This document shows positions 46,096-54,312 of a stretch of DNA of 64,000 nt, piece after piece (within the stretch, counting starts at the first letter, position 1; each line of letters begins with the position of its first letter). Origin of the DNA: Cocleimonas sp. (lineage in GTDB: Bacteria; Pseudomonadota; Gammaproteobacteria; Thiotrichales; Thiotrichaceae); assembly GCA_021647365.1 (NCBI GenBank), contig JAKIUW010000013.1, positions 21,591 through 85,590 on the forward strand, given 5' to 3'. Below the pieces are notes generated by a model. That model worked only from the letters and a program-made list of their open reading frames with translations. It did no database searches and was not told the DNA's origin. The translations under genes were made by a program, and so were the position numbers.

Positions 46096-46123
46096 TGATC
46101 ATGTAAAAGTAGGGGGGTGTGCT
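46096..46123 (+). repeat. G-run intergenic repeat, GTA variant (locus 16)
   Basis: Plus copy GATCATGTAAAAGTAGGGGG then GTGTGCTT. It is one of the few copies not close to a stop codon (about 190 nt from the TetR gene end). Confidence 0.85.
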
Positions 46124-46172
46124 TTTAATTTACTCTATCCCTAATTATCTTATTACAGAGGAAAGATCATAA

Positions 46173-46260
46173 CGTAGGTTGGAAGAGCGAAGCGTCGTCC
46201 GACAATGGCGGGTAAACAAACATGGTCACGTCGGATGACGCTTCGCTCTTTCAACCTACT
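46173..46260. repeat. 30-bp-arm inverted repeat, MITE/REP-like
   Basis: Arms 46174-46203 and 46230-46259 (GTAGGTTGGAAGAGCGAAGC and onward) match with only two G-T type differences around a 26-nt centre. Similar GTAGGTTGG..CCAACCTAC hairpins are scattered in many proteobacterial genomes. It lies just beyond the TetR gene end and could serve as a terminator. Confidence 0.8.
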
Positions 46261-46311
46261 GTATGCGGCTTACCGCGTTTTTGTTCATATCAGCTCACTC
46301 AAAAATACACA

Positions 46312-46905
46312 TTAAGTAGTCAAACGCATAGCTTGGTCTGTAATGTCTTTCAAAGCTGATTTGTCATAAACACCGCGTCCCAATATACGAATACCTACGA
46401 TTAAAGAAAAAAGTGTTTTAGCAGTCGCTGATGAGTTAAGTGTTTGCGGCATCTCACCACGAGCCTGTGATACCTCTATACCACGACGAAAAAAAGCCTC
46501 AAACTCTTTGAAACCTTTTGTTACGATATTTTGGACATCAAGGTCATGGAATTTAAACTCAAGGGAGGTATTTACTAAGAAGCAGCCCTTTCTTTCAGTA
46601 TCATCTTGAGCTTGCTGAATTAATAAATTAAACAAAGTTTTAAAGGCTAAAGTTGGATTGTCGAGGCTTTCAAGCTCAGCAAGAAGCGGCTTGCGAGTTT
46701 CTCCGTCATACTTTTCTAATGCTAGGGTAAATAGCTGACGTTTTCCACCAAAGGCATTATAAAAACTACCACGATTTATTCCTGTACTCTCTAATAGATT
46801 TGCGATTGAAGTAGCTTCATAGCCTTTCTCCCAAAAAACCAACATTGCATTTCTAATGGCTTCTTGCTCATTGAATGATTTTTCCCATGGCATAACATTT
46901 ACCAC
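46312..46905 (-). CDS. TetR/AcrR-family repressor
   Basis: A 197-residue regulator with an N-terminal TetR helix-turn-helix (AIRNAMLVFWEKGYEATSI, then GINRGSFYNAFGGKRQLF, residues 14-60) and a helical ligand domain with a TetR_C type ending. Divergent from the AhpD-like gene, which is the likely target, with symmetrical elements between. Confidence 0.88.
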   Translation of the reverse strand: MVNVMPWEKSFNEQEAIRNAMLVFWEKGYEATSIANLLESTGINRGSFYNAFGGKRQLFTLALEKYDGETRKPLLAELESLDNPTLAFKTLFNLLIQQAQDDTERKGCFLVNTSLEFKFHDLDVQNIVTKGFKEFEAFFRRGIEVSQARGEMPQTLNSSATAKTLFSLIVGIRILGRGVYDKSALKDITDQAMRLTT

Positions 46906-47106
46906 TTTTTAGATAAGAAATGTAAAGAATACATATTTATACCAATCATTACAATACTCTATTTACATATGGACTGATAAAAATATCAATCCATATGTAA
47001 ATTAGTAGGTAGTATTGACCAATCAGTTTAATAAATATATAGTTTATAACGATCGGTTTAATAAACTATGTAAACTTATCTTTTTTTAACACAACAGGAA
47101 AGAAAA
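46906..47106. promoter_or_regulatory. TetR-AhpD divergent control region
   Basis: Contains a near-perfect inverted repeat at 46961-47002 (19-nt arms, one pairing change), and two direct AATCAGTTTAATAAA / GATCGGTTTAATAAA boxes at 47021-47035 and 47051-47065, 30 nt apart. The second box also lies in a TAGTTTAT..ATAAACTA palindrome (47040-47068). The boxes are good candidates for the repressor's operator. Confidence 0.65.
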
Positions 47107-47667
47107 ATGACAGACTTTACTTTTTATGATGAAAACTCTGCGCCAGAAGACAGCAGAAAATTAATGGTTGGTGCTATACAAGCATACGGTTTTTTACCTA
47201 ATTTATACGCAGGTCAGGCAGAGGCACCTGCGTTGCTCGAAGGATATTTATCCTTATCTACAATTTTTAATACAACAGATTTATCAGAAACGGAGCGTCA
47301 AATTATTCTGATGACAAATAATCGATTAAATGGATGCGATTATTGTATGGCAGCACATACGACTATCTCTCAAGGCGCAAATGTAGAAGAGGATGTCATA
47401 GAGTCTTTACGTACTGGTGTAGCTATAAAAAACCAAAAGCTGGAAGCACTTCGTGTCTATTCAGCTCGTGTGAATGAGACAAAAGGCTGGGTAAATCAAG
47501 ATGACCTAAATGCACTTTTTGAGGCTGGTTACTCTAAACAAACAGCGCTTGAAGTAATAGTTGGTACTGCTTTAAAAGTAATGTCCACATATGCAAATCA
47601 TATCCTCAAGACACCTATTGATGATGCTTTTGTTGCTAATACTTGGTCGACTGATATGTCTGAATAA
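47107..47667 (+). CDS. Carboxymuconolactone decarboxylase / AhpD-like protein
   Basis: A 186-residue helical protein with the AhpD-type redox motif NGCDYCMAAHT (CxxC then His, near residue 76). Such proteins are peroxidase-related. RNA-independent features include an AGGAAAG site 5 nt before the ATG. It is divergent from a TetR repressor, suggesting induction by an oxidant or small electrophile. A hairpin (47700-47725) follows the stop. Confidence 0.85.
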   Translation: MTDFTFYDENSAPEDSRKLMVGAIQAYGFLPNLYAGQAEAPALLEGYLSLSTIFNTTDLSETERQIILMTNNRLNGCDYCMAAHTTISQGANVEEDVIESLRTGVAIKNQKLEALRVYSARVNETKGWVNQDDLNALFEAGYSKQTALEVIVGTALKVMSTYANHILKTPIDDAFVANTWSTDMSE

Positions 47668-47699
47668 TATAGTTTGTCTACAGTTATATAAATTTCAAT

Positions 47700-47729
47700 A
47701 CGAATGCAGCTTTTACTGCATTCGTTTAA
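47700..47729 (+). terminator. Terminator-like hairpin after the AhpD-like gene
   Basis: Perfect 10-bp stem (ACGAATGCAG / CTGCATTCGT) with a 6-nt loop, followed by TTAAAT. The T-tail is weak, so the call is tentative. Confidence 0.6.
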
Positions 47730-48026
47730 ATAAGAGAGACTTTACATGTATTGAATGTAGTATAGGTAAGGCATTCGTACTTATTAGGACAGTGACATTT
47801 ACTTAAAGCTAGTAATTATGCCTTTGCGTCGCAGACAGCTAACAGTGTATTAAGTAGGACACCTATCCCACTTAATATTATTATAAGGAAATCTAGTTAA
47901 CTATTAAAAAGAAGGCTTCACATATATAAGTGATTGACTTTACAGAATATTCAACCCCTTGTCATTATTTTTAGCCCATTAACTGGGTTACATCCTACAT
48001 TTTTGCTCGCTTTTTGTATTATAAAT

Positions 48027-48083
48027 TACCCCCCCACTTTTACATTATGTTTATCATGAACCATGTAAAACTAGGGGTGTACC
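48027..48083. repeat. Two-armed G-run repeat (locus 17)
   Basis: Minus arm 48027-48048 (TACCCCCCCCACTTTTACAT) and plus arm 48062-48083 (CATGTAAAACTAGGGGTGTA), short spacer. The plus arm belongs to the CTA subtype and has only four G, so the arms mispair near the base. Confidence 0.82.
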
Positions 48084-48166
48084 TCTAATATTCAATAATC
48101 CTACTTTGCACAATATTTGCACGGCTCAATCATTCTCCCTGCATGTCTCCCTGTTTTAATAACATC

Positions 48167-48706
48167 ATGAAAAAATTACTGTTTAGAACAATTACGATAT
48201 TGATGATGATTTTCACCTTGGGCTATGTTTTTCCTGAGCAACTGCAAATTCCTGTGCAGGGCGCGACGGTTAAGGATTGGAACCCTAAATCTTTTTGGTA
48301 TCATCCCTGGGGGCGCTCGGGCGTACACCGAGGGATTGATATTTTTGCTAAAGAGGGTACGCCTGTGCTTGCTTCAACTGGTGGTTTTGTTATTTTTAGC
48401 GGAAAAATATCAATGGGTGGAAACGTAGTTTTGATGTTGGGTGCTAAATGGCGCTTGCATTATTTTGCTCATTTAAAAAATAGCAATAATCACAGAATTG
48501 GTTTTGTCGATGCAGGGGAAAAGCTGGGGGAGGTTGGTACGTCGGGCAATGCAGTGGGAAAATCGCCACATTTGCATTACTCTATCCGTAGCCTTTATCC
48601 TCGCCTTTGGCTGTATCCTCAGTTAGAGAAGGCAAAAGTCATGTATGCAAAGTCTCGAATGTATTATATTGATCCTAATACGTTATTAAAGCCTTCTAAG
48701 GGTTAG
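48167..48706 (+). CDS. M23 family (LytM-like) metallopeptidase
   Basis: Predicted periplasmic or membrane-anchored peptidoglycan endopeptidase. It has the N-terminal hydrophobic anchor/signal (about 8-22) and the zinc-binding pattern GVHRGIDIFA and SPHLHYSI. The frame is open to 48143, but the ATG at 48167 (MKKLLFRT) places the hydrophobic stretch properly, giving 179 residues. Neither start has a strong ribosome site. It lies 5 nt ahead of the response regulator gene, so it is probably in the same transcript. Confidence 0.83.
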   Translation: MKKLLFRTITILMMIFTLGYVFPEQLQIPVQGATVKDWNPKSFWYHPWGRSGVHRGIDIFAKEGTPVLASTGGFVIFSGKISMGGNVVLMLGAKWRLHYFAHLKNSNNHRIGFVDAGEKLGEVGTSGNAVGKSPHLHYSIRSLYPRLWLYPQLEKAKVMYAKSRMYYIDPNTLLKPSKG

Positions 48707-48711
48707 AACAA

Positions 48712-49407
48712 ATGAATAAAATTTTAGTAGTAGATGACGACCCGCATATTCGCGAGGTGATTAGTTTTGCGCTTGAAAAAGCCAATATGAAAGTCACGCT
48801 TGCCAATGACGGCAAGCAGGCGTTGGATAGCTTTAACAAGTCGTCTGTCGATTTAATCGTGTTAGATATTAATATGCCCGAGATGGATGGATTGGAATGT
48901 TGCCGTGAGATTAGGAAAAACTCTGAAGTGCCAATTCTATTTTTATCCTCGCGCGATGATGAAATCGATCGTATTTTAGGGCTGGAAATTGGTGGCGATG
49001 ATTATGTGACTAAGCCGTTTAGCCCGCGAGAGTTAGTCGCTCGCGTTAATGTGATTTTAAAACGCACGCTTTCAAATGGCATAAACAATGGAATAAACTC
49101 TGAATTAAAACTCACACACGGACGTTTGCAATTAGACACTGAGCAACACGCCATCTGGTGGGACGAGAAAGAAGTACCACTCACCGCCACCGAGTTTGCT
49201 ATGTTGGCACAGATTTTAAAACAACCTAAACGCGTGTTTAGCCGCGAGGTAATTATGGAAGGCGCGTACCAATTTAATATTCATGTCAGTGATCGAACCA
49301 TTGATAGTCACATTCGACATATTCGCCAGAAGTTTTCTGAAGTGGGCTGTGAATCAATTATCGAAACACAACACGGAGTAGGGTATAAACTTGCTTCATG
49401 CCAGTAA
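48712..49407 (+). CDS. OmpR-family response regulator
   Basis: A 231-residue regulator with a receiver domain (phospho-acceptor Asp52 in LIVLDINMPEMDG, with the DDD acidic pocket and Lys in YVTKPFSP) and a C-terminal winged helix. The partner kinase starts inside its end by 10 nt. CreB-like by layout, but the target genes are unknown. The upstream M23 peptidase gene could be co-regulated. Confidence 0.9.
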   Translation: MNKILVVDDDPHIREVISFALEKANMKVTLANDGKQALDSFNKSSVDLIVLDINMPEMDGLECCREIRKNSEVPILFLSSRDDEIDRILGLEIGGDDYVTKPFSPRELVARVNVILKRTLSNGINNGINSELKLTHGRLQLDTEQHAIWWDEKEVPLTATEFAMLAQILKQPKRVFSREVIMEGAYQFNIHVSDRTIDSHIRHIRQKFSEVGCESIIETQHGVGYKLASCQ

Positions 49408-51005
49408 ATGCTAAGCCTACTTTGAGACGATTATTTCGCTTACGCACCATCCTTTGGATGGTGATGCTATCGGTGTTGTTATTGCCATTGGGTAGCTTGT
49501 ATTTCTTTCGTTTTTACGAGAATGAGTTAGTGCGTAAAACAGAAATTGAGCTGATCTCACAATCAGCCGTTTTATCCACAGTGTTCCGTGAACTGATCGG
49601 CAAAAATTCGCTTGAAACAAAACCACGCTACACACCTGTTTTCCCCAGCTTGGATTTATCGAAACAAGGCGCAATTTTACCCCCTCGCCCATCAGCAAGG
49701 TTTAGCACATCATATAATCAAACCGCAGGCTACCCGCTAGCACAACAAGCGGGTAAAAGTATGCAACGCATTTTAAAAAATACCCAGCGTGTTACGCTTT
49801 CGGGTATCCGTATTTTAGATGGCAATGGCATTGTTGTTGCAGGCAGTAACGAGCTGAATAAATCTTTGGCGCATGTGCGAGAGGTTAAGCAAGCCTTGAA
49901 GGGGCAATTTTCCTCGGTGCTTCGCCAGCGTATTTCAGATGAGCCACCGCCGTCGATTGCATCCTTGAGCCGTGGCGCGGGGGTTCGTGTGTTTACGGCT
50001 TTTCCTATCATGGATCAGGGAACGGTTTACGGTGTGGTGTATATGTCGCGCACCCCAAAAAATATTCTCAAACACTTGTACAGTATTAAAGAGAAAGTCC
50101 TTCTACTGTCTTTGGTGTTACTGGGTTTAACCAGTTTGATTGTGATGTTTATCTCCTCACGGCTTTCACGCCCGATTCGTGAGTTGATTGATCAAACTCA
50201 AAAAGTTACACGTGGTGAAGTAGAAACGGTTGAAGTGCTAAAGCATCCGGGTACGCGTGAGTTATCTATGTTATCCAATAGCTTTGCAGAAATGTCGAAA
50301 ACCCTACATGAACGCTCGCAATACATCGAAAAATTTGCGGCGCATGTGTCGCACGAGTTTAAAACACCACTGACATCAATGCAGGGTAGTTTGGAATTAT
50401 TAGAAGAACATATGGACACGATGCCTGTTGAACAGCGTCAGCGCTTTCTTGATAATTTGCAACAAGATACCGAGCGGCTAAAGAATTTGGTGAGTCGATT
50501 ATTAGAGCAGGCGAGGGCGGACTCTTTGTCCGTGTCGACTGAAACCAGCAACTTGTTGCAAGTCTTGAAGGTGTTAACGTCACGCTATGGGGATTCAAAA
50601 TTAAGTTTGGAGTTTGATGAATCAAGTACCAATATTGATGTCTCAATCTCAAAGAACTCGCTGGAAAGTATTTTGGCCAACTTGTTTGATAATAGCCTTC
50701 AACACGGCGCAACACATATTAAGCTTGAAGTTAAAACGCAGGATACGAAAGATAAATCGGAAAGTAAAAGTGAACAGGTCTCTATCAGTGTTCATGACAA
50801 CGGCGCTGGCATATCAGAGGCAAACCAAAAGAAAATATTCACGCCGTTCTTTACTACGCGTCGCGAATCAGGTGGTACAGGCTTGGGGCTAGGGATTATT
50901 GAGTCTATTTTAAAAGTTTCAAATGGCAGTATAAAGAATATTGCTGTTGAGAAAGGTGCGCTGTTTTTACTCACCATTAATCGGGCGCAAAGTAATAATA
51001 AGTAA
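49398..51005 (+). CDS. Sensor histidine kinase (CreC-like layout)
   Basis: A 535-residue membrane kinase with two membrane segments (about 17-35 and 235-257), a large periplasmic sensor domain, HAMP, and a catalytic core. The phospho-His is in AAHVSHEFKTPLTS (about His319); N box NLFDNSLQH, G1 HDNGAGI, F box FTPFFTT and G2 GTGLGLGI are visible. The start overlaps the regulator by 10 nt. The sensory signal is unknown; proximity to M23 hints at the cell wall. Confidence 0.92.
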   Translation: MPVNAKPTLRRLFRLRTILWMVMLSVLLLPLGSLYFFRFYENELVRKTEIELISQSAVLSTVFRELIGKNSLETKPRYTPVFPSLDLSKQGAILPPRPSARFSTSYNQTAGYPLAQQAGKSMQRILKNTQRVTLSGIRILDGNGIVVAGSNELNKSLAHVREVKQALKGQFSSVLRQRISDEPPPSIASLSRGAGVRVFTAFPIMDQGTVYGVVYMSRTPKNILKHLYSIKEKVLLLSLVLLGLTSLIVMFISSRLSRPIRELIDQTQKVTRGEVETVEVLKHPGTRELSMLSNSFAEMSKTLHERSQYIEKFAAHVSHEFKTPLTSMQGSLELLEEHMDTMPVEQRQRFLDNLQQDTERLKNLVSRLLEQARADSLSVSTETSNLLQVLKVLTSRYGDSKLSLEFDESSTNIDVSISKNSLESILANLFDNSLQHGATHIKLEVKTQDTKDKSESKSEQVSISVHDNGAGISEANQKKIFTPFFTTRRESGGTGLGLGIIESILKVSNGSIKNIAVEKGALFLLTINRAQSNNK

Positions 51006-51099
51006 GGAATTAGTCAGAGATCAAAGAAAATTTTAAAAAAGGGTGCTAGAATATTTCTATTCACAAATATAAACACAAACCCTAGTAAGAGGAATAATA

Positions 51100-51330
51100 A
51101 TGCCCTTCAACACAGACCTTACAAACGAACTCAATTTACTCTCTCAGTTTAATCTAGCCAACGAGCAAGACGGCATAAAGGTTCATCACGAGGCATCTTC
51201 TGAAATGATTGCCGCAGCAGAAAAGCTTCACACCAAAGGTTTAATCACCCAAAAAGATGGCGGATACTTAACAGACTTAGGACGCAAAGCCGCTGAGCAT
51301 ACGCAAGCTTTGGGTTTTATCTTAAAGTAA
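51100..51330 (+). CDS. TIGR02647-family small protein
   Basis: A 76-residue protein with the family pattern: N-terminal LTNELNLLSQFNLANEQDG, then GIKVHHEASSEM and KGLITQKDGGYLTDLGRKAA. TIGR02647 proteins are annotated as DNA-binding-like small proteins of gammaproteobacteria; their function is not established. An AGAGGAA site precedes the ATG. Confidence 0.85.
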   Translation: MPFNTDLTNELNLLSQFNLANEQDGIKVHHEASSEMIAAAEKLHTKGLITQKDGGYLTDLGRKAAEHTQALGFILK

Positions 51331-51350
51331 TTCTATTTCACAGCCTGTCA

Positions 51351-51411
51351 GCACACCCCCCCACTTTTACATGATACATTTATAACATCATCTAAAAGTG
51401 GGGGGGTGTGC
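51351..51411. repeat. 61-bp two-armed G-run repeat element (locus 18)
   Basis: Inverted pair with spacer ATACATTTATAACATC. It is the closest relative of the 9188-9248 element: 55 of 61 positions agree by eye, including the spacer. It lies between converging ends of the TIGR02647 gene (21 nt) and gloA (12 nt). Confidence 0.93.
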
Positions 51412-51423
51412 TTTCCTTCTTAT

Positions 51424-51807
51424 TTACGCTCGACCAATCAACTCAATCTCATACCCATCAGGGTCTTTTAGAAACGCAATAATCGTTGTGCCTGCGTTCA
51501 TGGGGCCCGCATCTCTAATAATCTCTCCGCCCATTGCCTTCATCTTTTTACAAGCTTCGTAAACATCAGGAACGCCAATGGCGATATGACCAAATGCATT
51601 GCCGACATCGTAACTTTCAACGCCCCAATTGTAGGTGAGCTCAAGTACTGTGTTGTTAGCTTCATCGCCATAGCCGAGAAAGGCGAGGGTGAATTTCCCG
51701 TCAGGGTATTCGCTACGACGTAGTTCTGTCATGCCAAGCACATCAGTATAAAAGGCGATGGATTTGTCTAAATCGCCCACGCGTAGCATGGTGTGTAATA
51801 TTCTCAT
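51424..51807 (-). CDS. gloA: Lactoylglutathione lyase (glyoxalase I)
   Basis: Converts the methylglyoxal-glutathione hemithioacetal to lactoylglutathione. It is 127 residues, with the metal ligands in ILHTMLRVGDL, VLELTYNWG, FGHIAIGV and GYEIELIGR. The gene stands alone; the next minus-strand operon ends about 30 nt upstream of it. Confidence 0.94.
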   Translation of the reverse strand: MRILHTMLRVGDLDKSIAFYTDVLGMTELRRSEYPDGKFTLAFLGYGDEANNTVLELTYNWGVESYDVGNAFGHIAIGVPDVYEACKKMKAMGGEIIRDAGPMNAGTTIIAFLKDPDGYEIELIGRA

Positions 51808-51836
51808 AATAAGATTCCGGGAAATTTTCTCTCTTG

Positions 51837-52259
51837 TTAATCTAACAGCTTAACTAAGCCTTTCAATACAATATCATTATAGCTCACAGTTCCGACAAGT
51901 TTGCCATCGGACTCATTGTCAACAACAGGCGCGATGTTCAGCCCAAAGCTATTAAATAATCGCGCACAGTAGCGAATATCCATATCGGCGCGTACGCTGA
52001 TAACAGGTTTTGACATGATTTCATAAAGGTTTACGCGTTTAGGTGAGCGGTCTTTTGCGATGACTTTTTTGGCTATATCGGCTAACAACACCATGCCGTA
52101 TTCGTCATCATCGTCGCGTTTATTGATGATCAGCACATGGCTGTCGTGGTGTTCCATTTTTTGTAAGGCAGATTCTACGGTATCGGTGCCATCAACCTTG
52201 TCGAAGTTGGGCTTCATCACATCGCGTACGCGAATAATTGTTTGCTTACTTTCTTCCAT
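51837..52259 (-). CDS. CBS-domain pair protein
   Basis: A 140-residue tandem CBS domain protein (RDVMKPNFDKVDGTDTV and the later second motif near 75-135). CBS pairs bind adenosyl nucleotides and often gate transporters. It is the last of four minus-strand genes that abut: DUF1538, DUF1538, P-II-like and CBS. The P-II-like stop overlaps its start. Confidence 0.85.
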   Translation of the reverse strand: MEESKQTIIRVRDVMKPNFDKVDGTDTVESALQKMEHHDSHVLIINKRDDDDEYGMVLLADIAKKVIAKDRSPKRVNLYEIMSKPVISVRADMDIRYCARLFNSFGLNIAPVVDNESDGKLVGTVSYNDIVLKGLVKLLD

Positions 52260-52609
52260 TATAATTTCTCCTCAACTTTTTCAGTCAATTTTTCCATTTG
52301 GTGCGTGATGCCGACGACATCTTCAACATCAATTTGAAAGGCGATGCCGGCACCACTTTGGGTGTCGAATTCTCCTGCTTTGCTGACCATTTCTAAAATG
52401 TGTCGGCTCAAGTGTTCTTCAACCAACATCAATAAAACATCGCGTTGTGTTTCAAGCGTTAAGCCGAAAAAGGTTTTACTTTCTTCGATGCCTTCGCCGC
52501 TGGCATTGCTGATGACCGTTGTGCCTGTTGCGCCTGCTTCGCGTGCTGCATTAATAACAGCTTCGGTTTTACTATCTTCGACCAGTGCAATTAATAATTT
52601 AAAATGCAT
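52259..52609 (-). CDS. P-II-like signalling protein
   Basis: A 116-residue protein with a P-II-type alpha/beta core (start FKLLIALVEDSKTEAVINAA, then GATGTTVISNASGEG). It overlaps the CBS gene by 1 nt and begins 2 nt after the second DUF1538 gene. Nucleotide-sensing control of the two membrane proteins is a plausible reading from context. Confidence 0.8.
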   Translation of the reverse strand: MHFKLLIALVEDSKTEAVINAAREAGATGTTVISNASGEGIEESKTFFGLTLETQRDVLLMLVEEHLSRHILEMVSKAGEFDTQSGAGIAFQIDVEDVVGITHQMEKLTEKVEEKL

Positions 52610-52611
52610 TT

Positions 52612-53451
52612 TTAGGAGTCCTCTTTTACATTTTCTTTGGTTGTATCTTGAGATTCAGATTGAGTTTTCTTTGCTTGTCTCTTATTTATAGCTTCTGAGA
52701 TTTGTGCGTAAGCCATAACAGACATTATAGGAAATAAACTGGCAAAAGCGATAAGCCCAAAACCATCCATTAATGGGTTTCGCCCTGGAACGGTTTCTGC
52801 CAAGCCAAGCCCTAGCGCCGCAACCAGTGGAACTGTCACTGTTGATGTGGTTACACCGCCTGAATCATAGGCGAGCGGTACAATCATTTTAGGTGCAAAA
52901 AAGGTTTGTATCACTACGATGAAATAACCCGTAATAATAAAATAATGCAGGGGATAGCCTGTTACGATTCTAAATGTCCCCAAGCCAATACCCACAGCAA
53001 CACCGATAGCGACAGCTATGCGTAAGCCCCAGATGCCTATTGAACCACCTGAAACTTGGTTTGCTTTCATTGCCACTGCCATTAAAGAAGGCTCGGCGAT
53101 GGTGGTGCTAAAGCCGATCGCAATGGCAAACATGTATACCCAAAAGTAATCTTGCCATTTAATATCGCCAGTAAAGTTTTCAACGCCATGAATAAAGCTG
53201 GGATTGGTTAACTGCTCCGCCATTAAACGTCCAATGGGAAATAAAGCCTGATCCAATCCCTGTAAAAATAACGCTAAGCCCACCCAAACATAGACAAAAC
53301 CAATTATCACACGACGAAAATTGGGAATAGGCTTTCGTAGAATAAAGACTTGAAAACCAAGGAGGATAACAAGGATGGGGAAAATATCGCGCGCTGTGGC
53401 TAATAACACACCTGAGAAATGAATAATCCATTGGAATAAAATATCAAACAT
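52612..53451 (-). CDS. DUF1538 membrane protein, second copy
   Basis: A 279-residue protein with about seven membrane segments and a charged C-terminal tail. Motifs IGFSTTIAEPSLMAVA, LAYDSGGVTTSTVTVPLVAA and GFGLIAFASLFPI repeat almost exactly in its neighbour (53451-54185). It begins where that gene ends, with a 1-nt overlap. DUF1538 pairs have been reported, as far as I recall, as a two-component cation/proton antiporter (UmpAB) in Halomonas. Confidence 0.85.
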   Translation of the reverse strand: MFDILFQWIIHFSGVLLATARDIFPILVILLGFQVFILRKPIPNFRRVIIGFVYVWVGLALFLQGLDQALFPIGRLMAEQLTNPSFIHGVENFTGDIKWQDYFWVYMFAIAIGFSTTIAEPSLMAVAMKANQVSGGSIGIWGLRIAVAIGVAVGIGLGTFRIVTGYPLHYFIITGYFIVVIQTFFAPKMIVPLAYDSGGVTTSTVTVPLVAALGLGLAETVPGRNPLMDGFGLIAFASLFPIMSVMAYAQISEAINKRQAKKTQSESQDTTKENVKEDS

Positions 53452-54185
53452 TAGATCAACATCCCATAAGCCATAACAAAAATCATCGGTGTGAGTGAGG
53501 CAAAGGCAATTAAGCCAAAGCCATCAACCATTGGGTTACGCCCTTTTATCGCACTAGCCAAACCAACGCCGAGCGCTGTTACTAGGGGTACGGTGATAGT
53601 TGATGTGGTTACACCACCTGAATCATAAGCAATGCCGATAATGGATTTTGGTGCAAAGGCAGTCATAACCATCACGCCGATATAGCCACCAATAATTAAA
53701 TAATGGATGGGCCAGCCTTTAAGAATACGCAATACGCCCACCAATATAGCCAGCCCCACAGAAAATGCGACGGTTAAACGTAGCCCTGTGGCATAGCCGC
53801 TGATTGCATCTTCATTATTTAATATAACCCCACCTTCAGCTGCGATTTTGGCGGCTTCAGCGGCGACGGCAATGAGGGCGGGTTCGGCAATGGTTGTGCC
53901 AAAACCGAGTGAAAAGGCAAAGGCAAGCAACCAGAAGACACTGCCTTTTTTGGCAAAGGCATGCGCCATGGATTCACCAATGGGAAATAAGCCCATTTCA
54001 AGTCCATAAATGAAGAAAGTTAAGCCAAAAAGTACAAAGATAATGCCAGTAATTAAGCCAATCAAATCAGGGATAGGTTGTTGAAGAACCACGATTTGAA
54101 AAAATGCTATTACGAGAATAATAGGGGTAAGATCACGTAGGCTACCAAGCAAAGAAACAAAGAGGGCTTTAAGTGGTTTTAGCAT
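53451..54185 (-). CDS. DUF1538 membrane protein, first copy
   Basis: A 244-residue membrane protein homologous to the following one, sharing GFGTTIAEPALIAVA, AYDSGGVTTSTITVPLV and GFGLIAFASLTPM. It is the first gene of the four-gene minus-strand operon. Two tandem copies probably form one heteromeric transporter. The shared AYDSGGVTTST block may line the pathway; that is inference. Confidence 0.85.
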   Translation of the reverse strand: MLKPLKALFVSLLGSLRDLTPIILVIAFFQIVVLQQPIPDLIGLITGIIFVLFGLTFFIYGLEMGLFPIGESMAHAFAKKGSVFWLLAFAFSLGFGTTIAEPALIAVAAEAAKIAAEGGVILNNEDAISGYATGLRLTVAFSVGLAILVGVLRILKGWPIHYLIIGGYIGVMVMTAFAPKSIIGIAYDSGGVTTSTITVPLVTALGVGLASAIKGRNPMVDGFGLIAFASLTPMIFVMAYGMLI

Positions 54186-54312
54186 TGAGAATATTGTTTG
54201 CCTGATAGTGGTTGATGATCAGATTAGCTAGAAGTAACATCGTAGAATAAGTCTACATGATAGACATTGATAATTGTTAGGATGCGAAAAATATTTCTGT
54301 CTTTTTTATTAA

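Larger units (their letters stand above)
45928..46311. other. 384-nt intergenic region with two repeat types
   Basis: Upstream of the RDD gene and beyond the TetR gene end. It holds one G-run repeat copy (46096-46123), then a long inverted repeat (46173-46260). No gene seen. Confidence 0.7.
47668..48142. other. 475-nt intergenic region
   Basis: No gene seen. It contains a terminator-like hairpin (ACGAATGCAG / CTGCATTCGT, 47700-47725) just after the AhpD-like gene, a short imperfect palindrome near 47849-47875, and a two-armed G-run repeat at 48027-48083. The rest is AT-rich without clear structure. Confidence 0.6.

Noticed and set aside
47591..47806. 71-codon plus-strand frame after the AhpD-like gene
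   Set aside because: It overlaps the end of the AhpD-like gene in another frame, crosses a hairpin and shows no family features.
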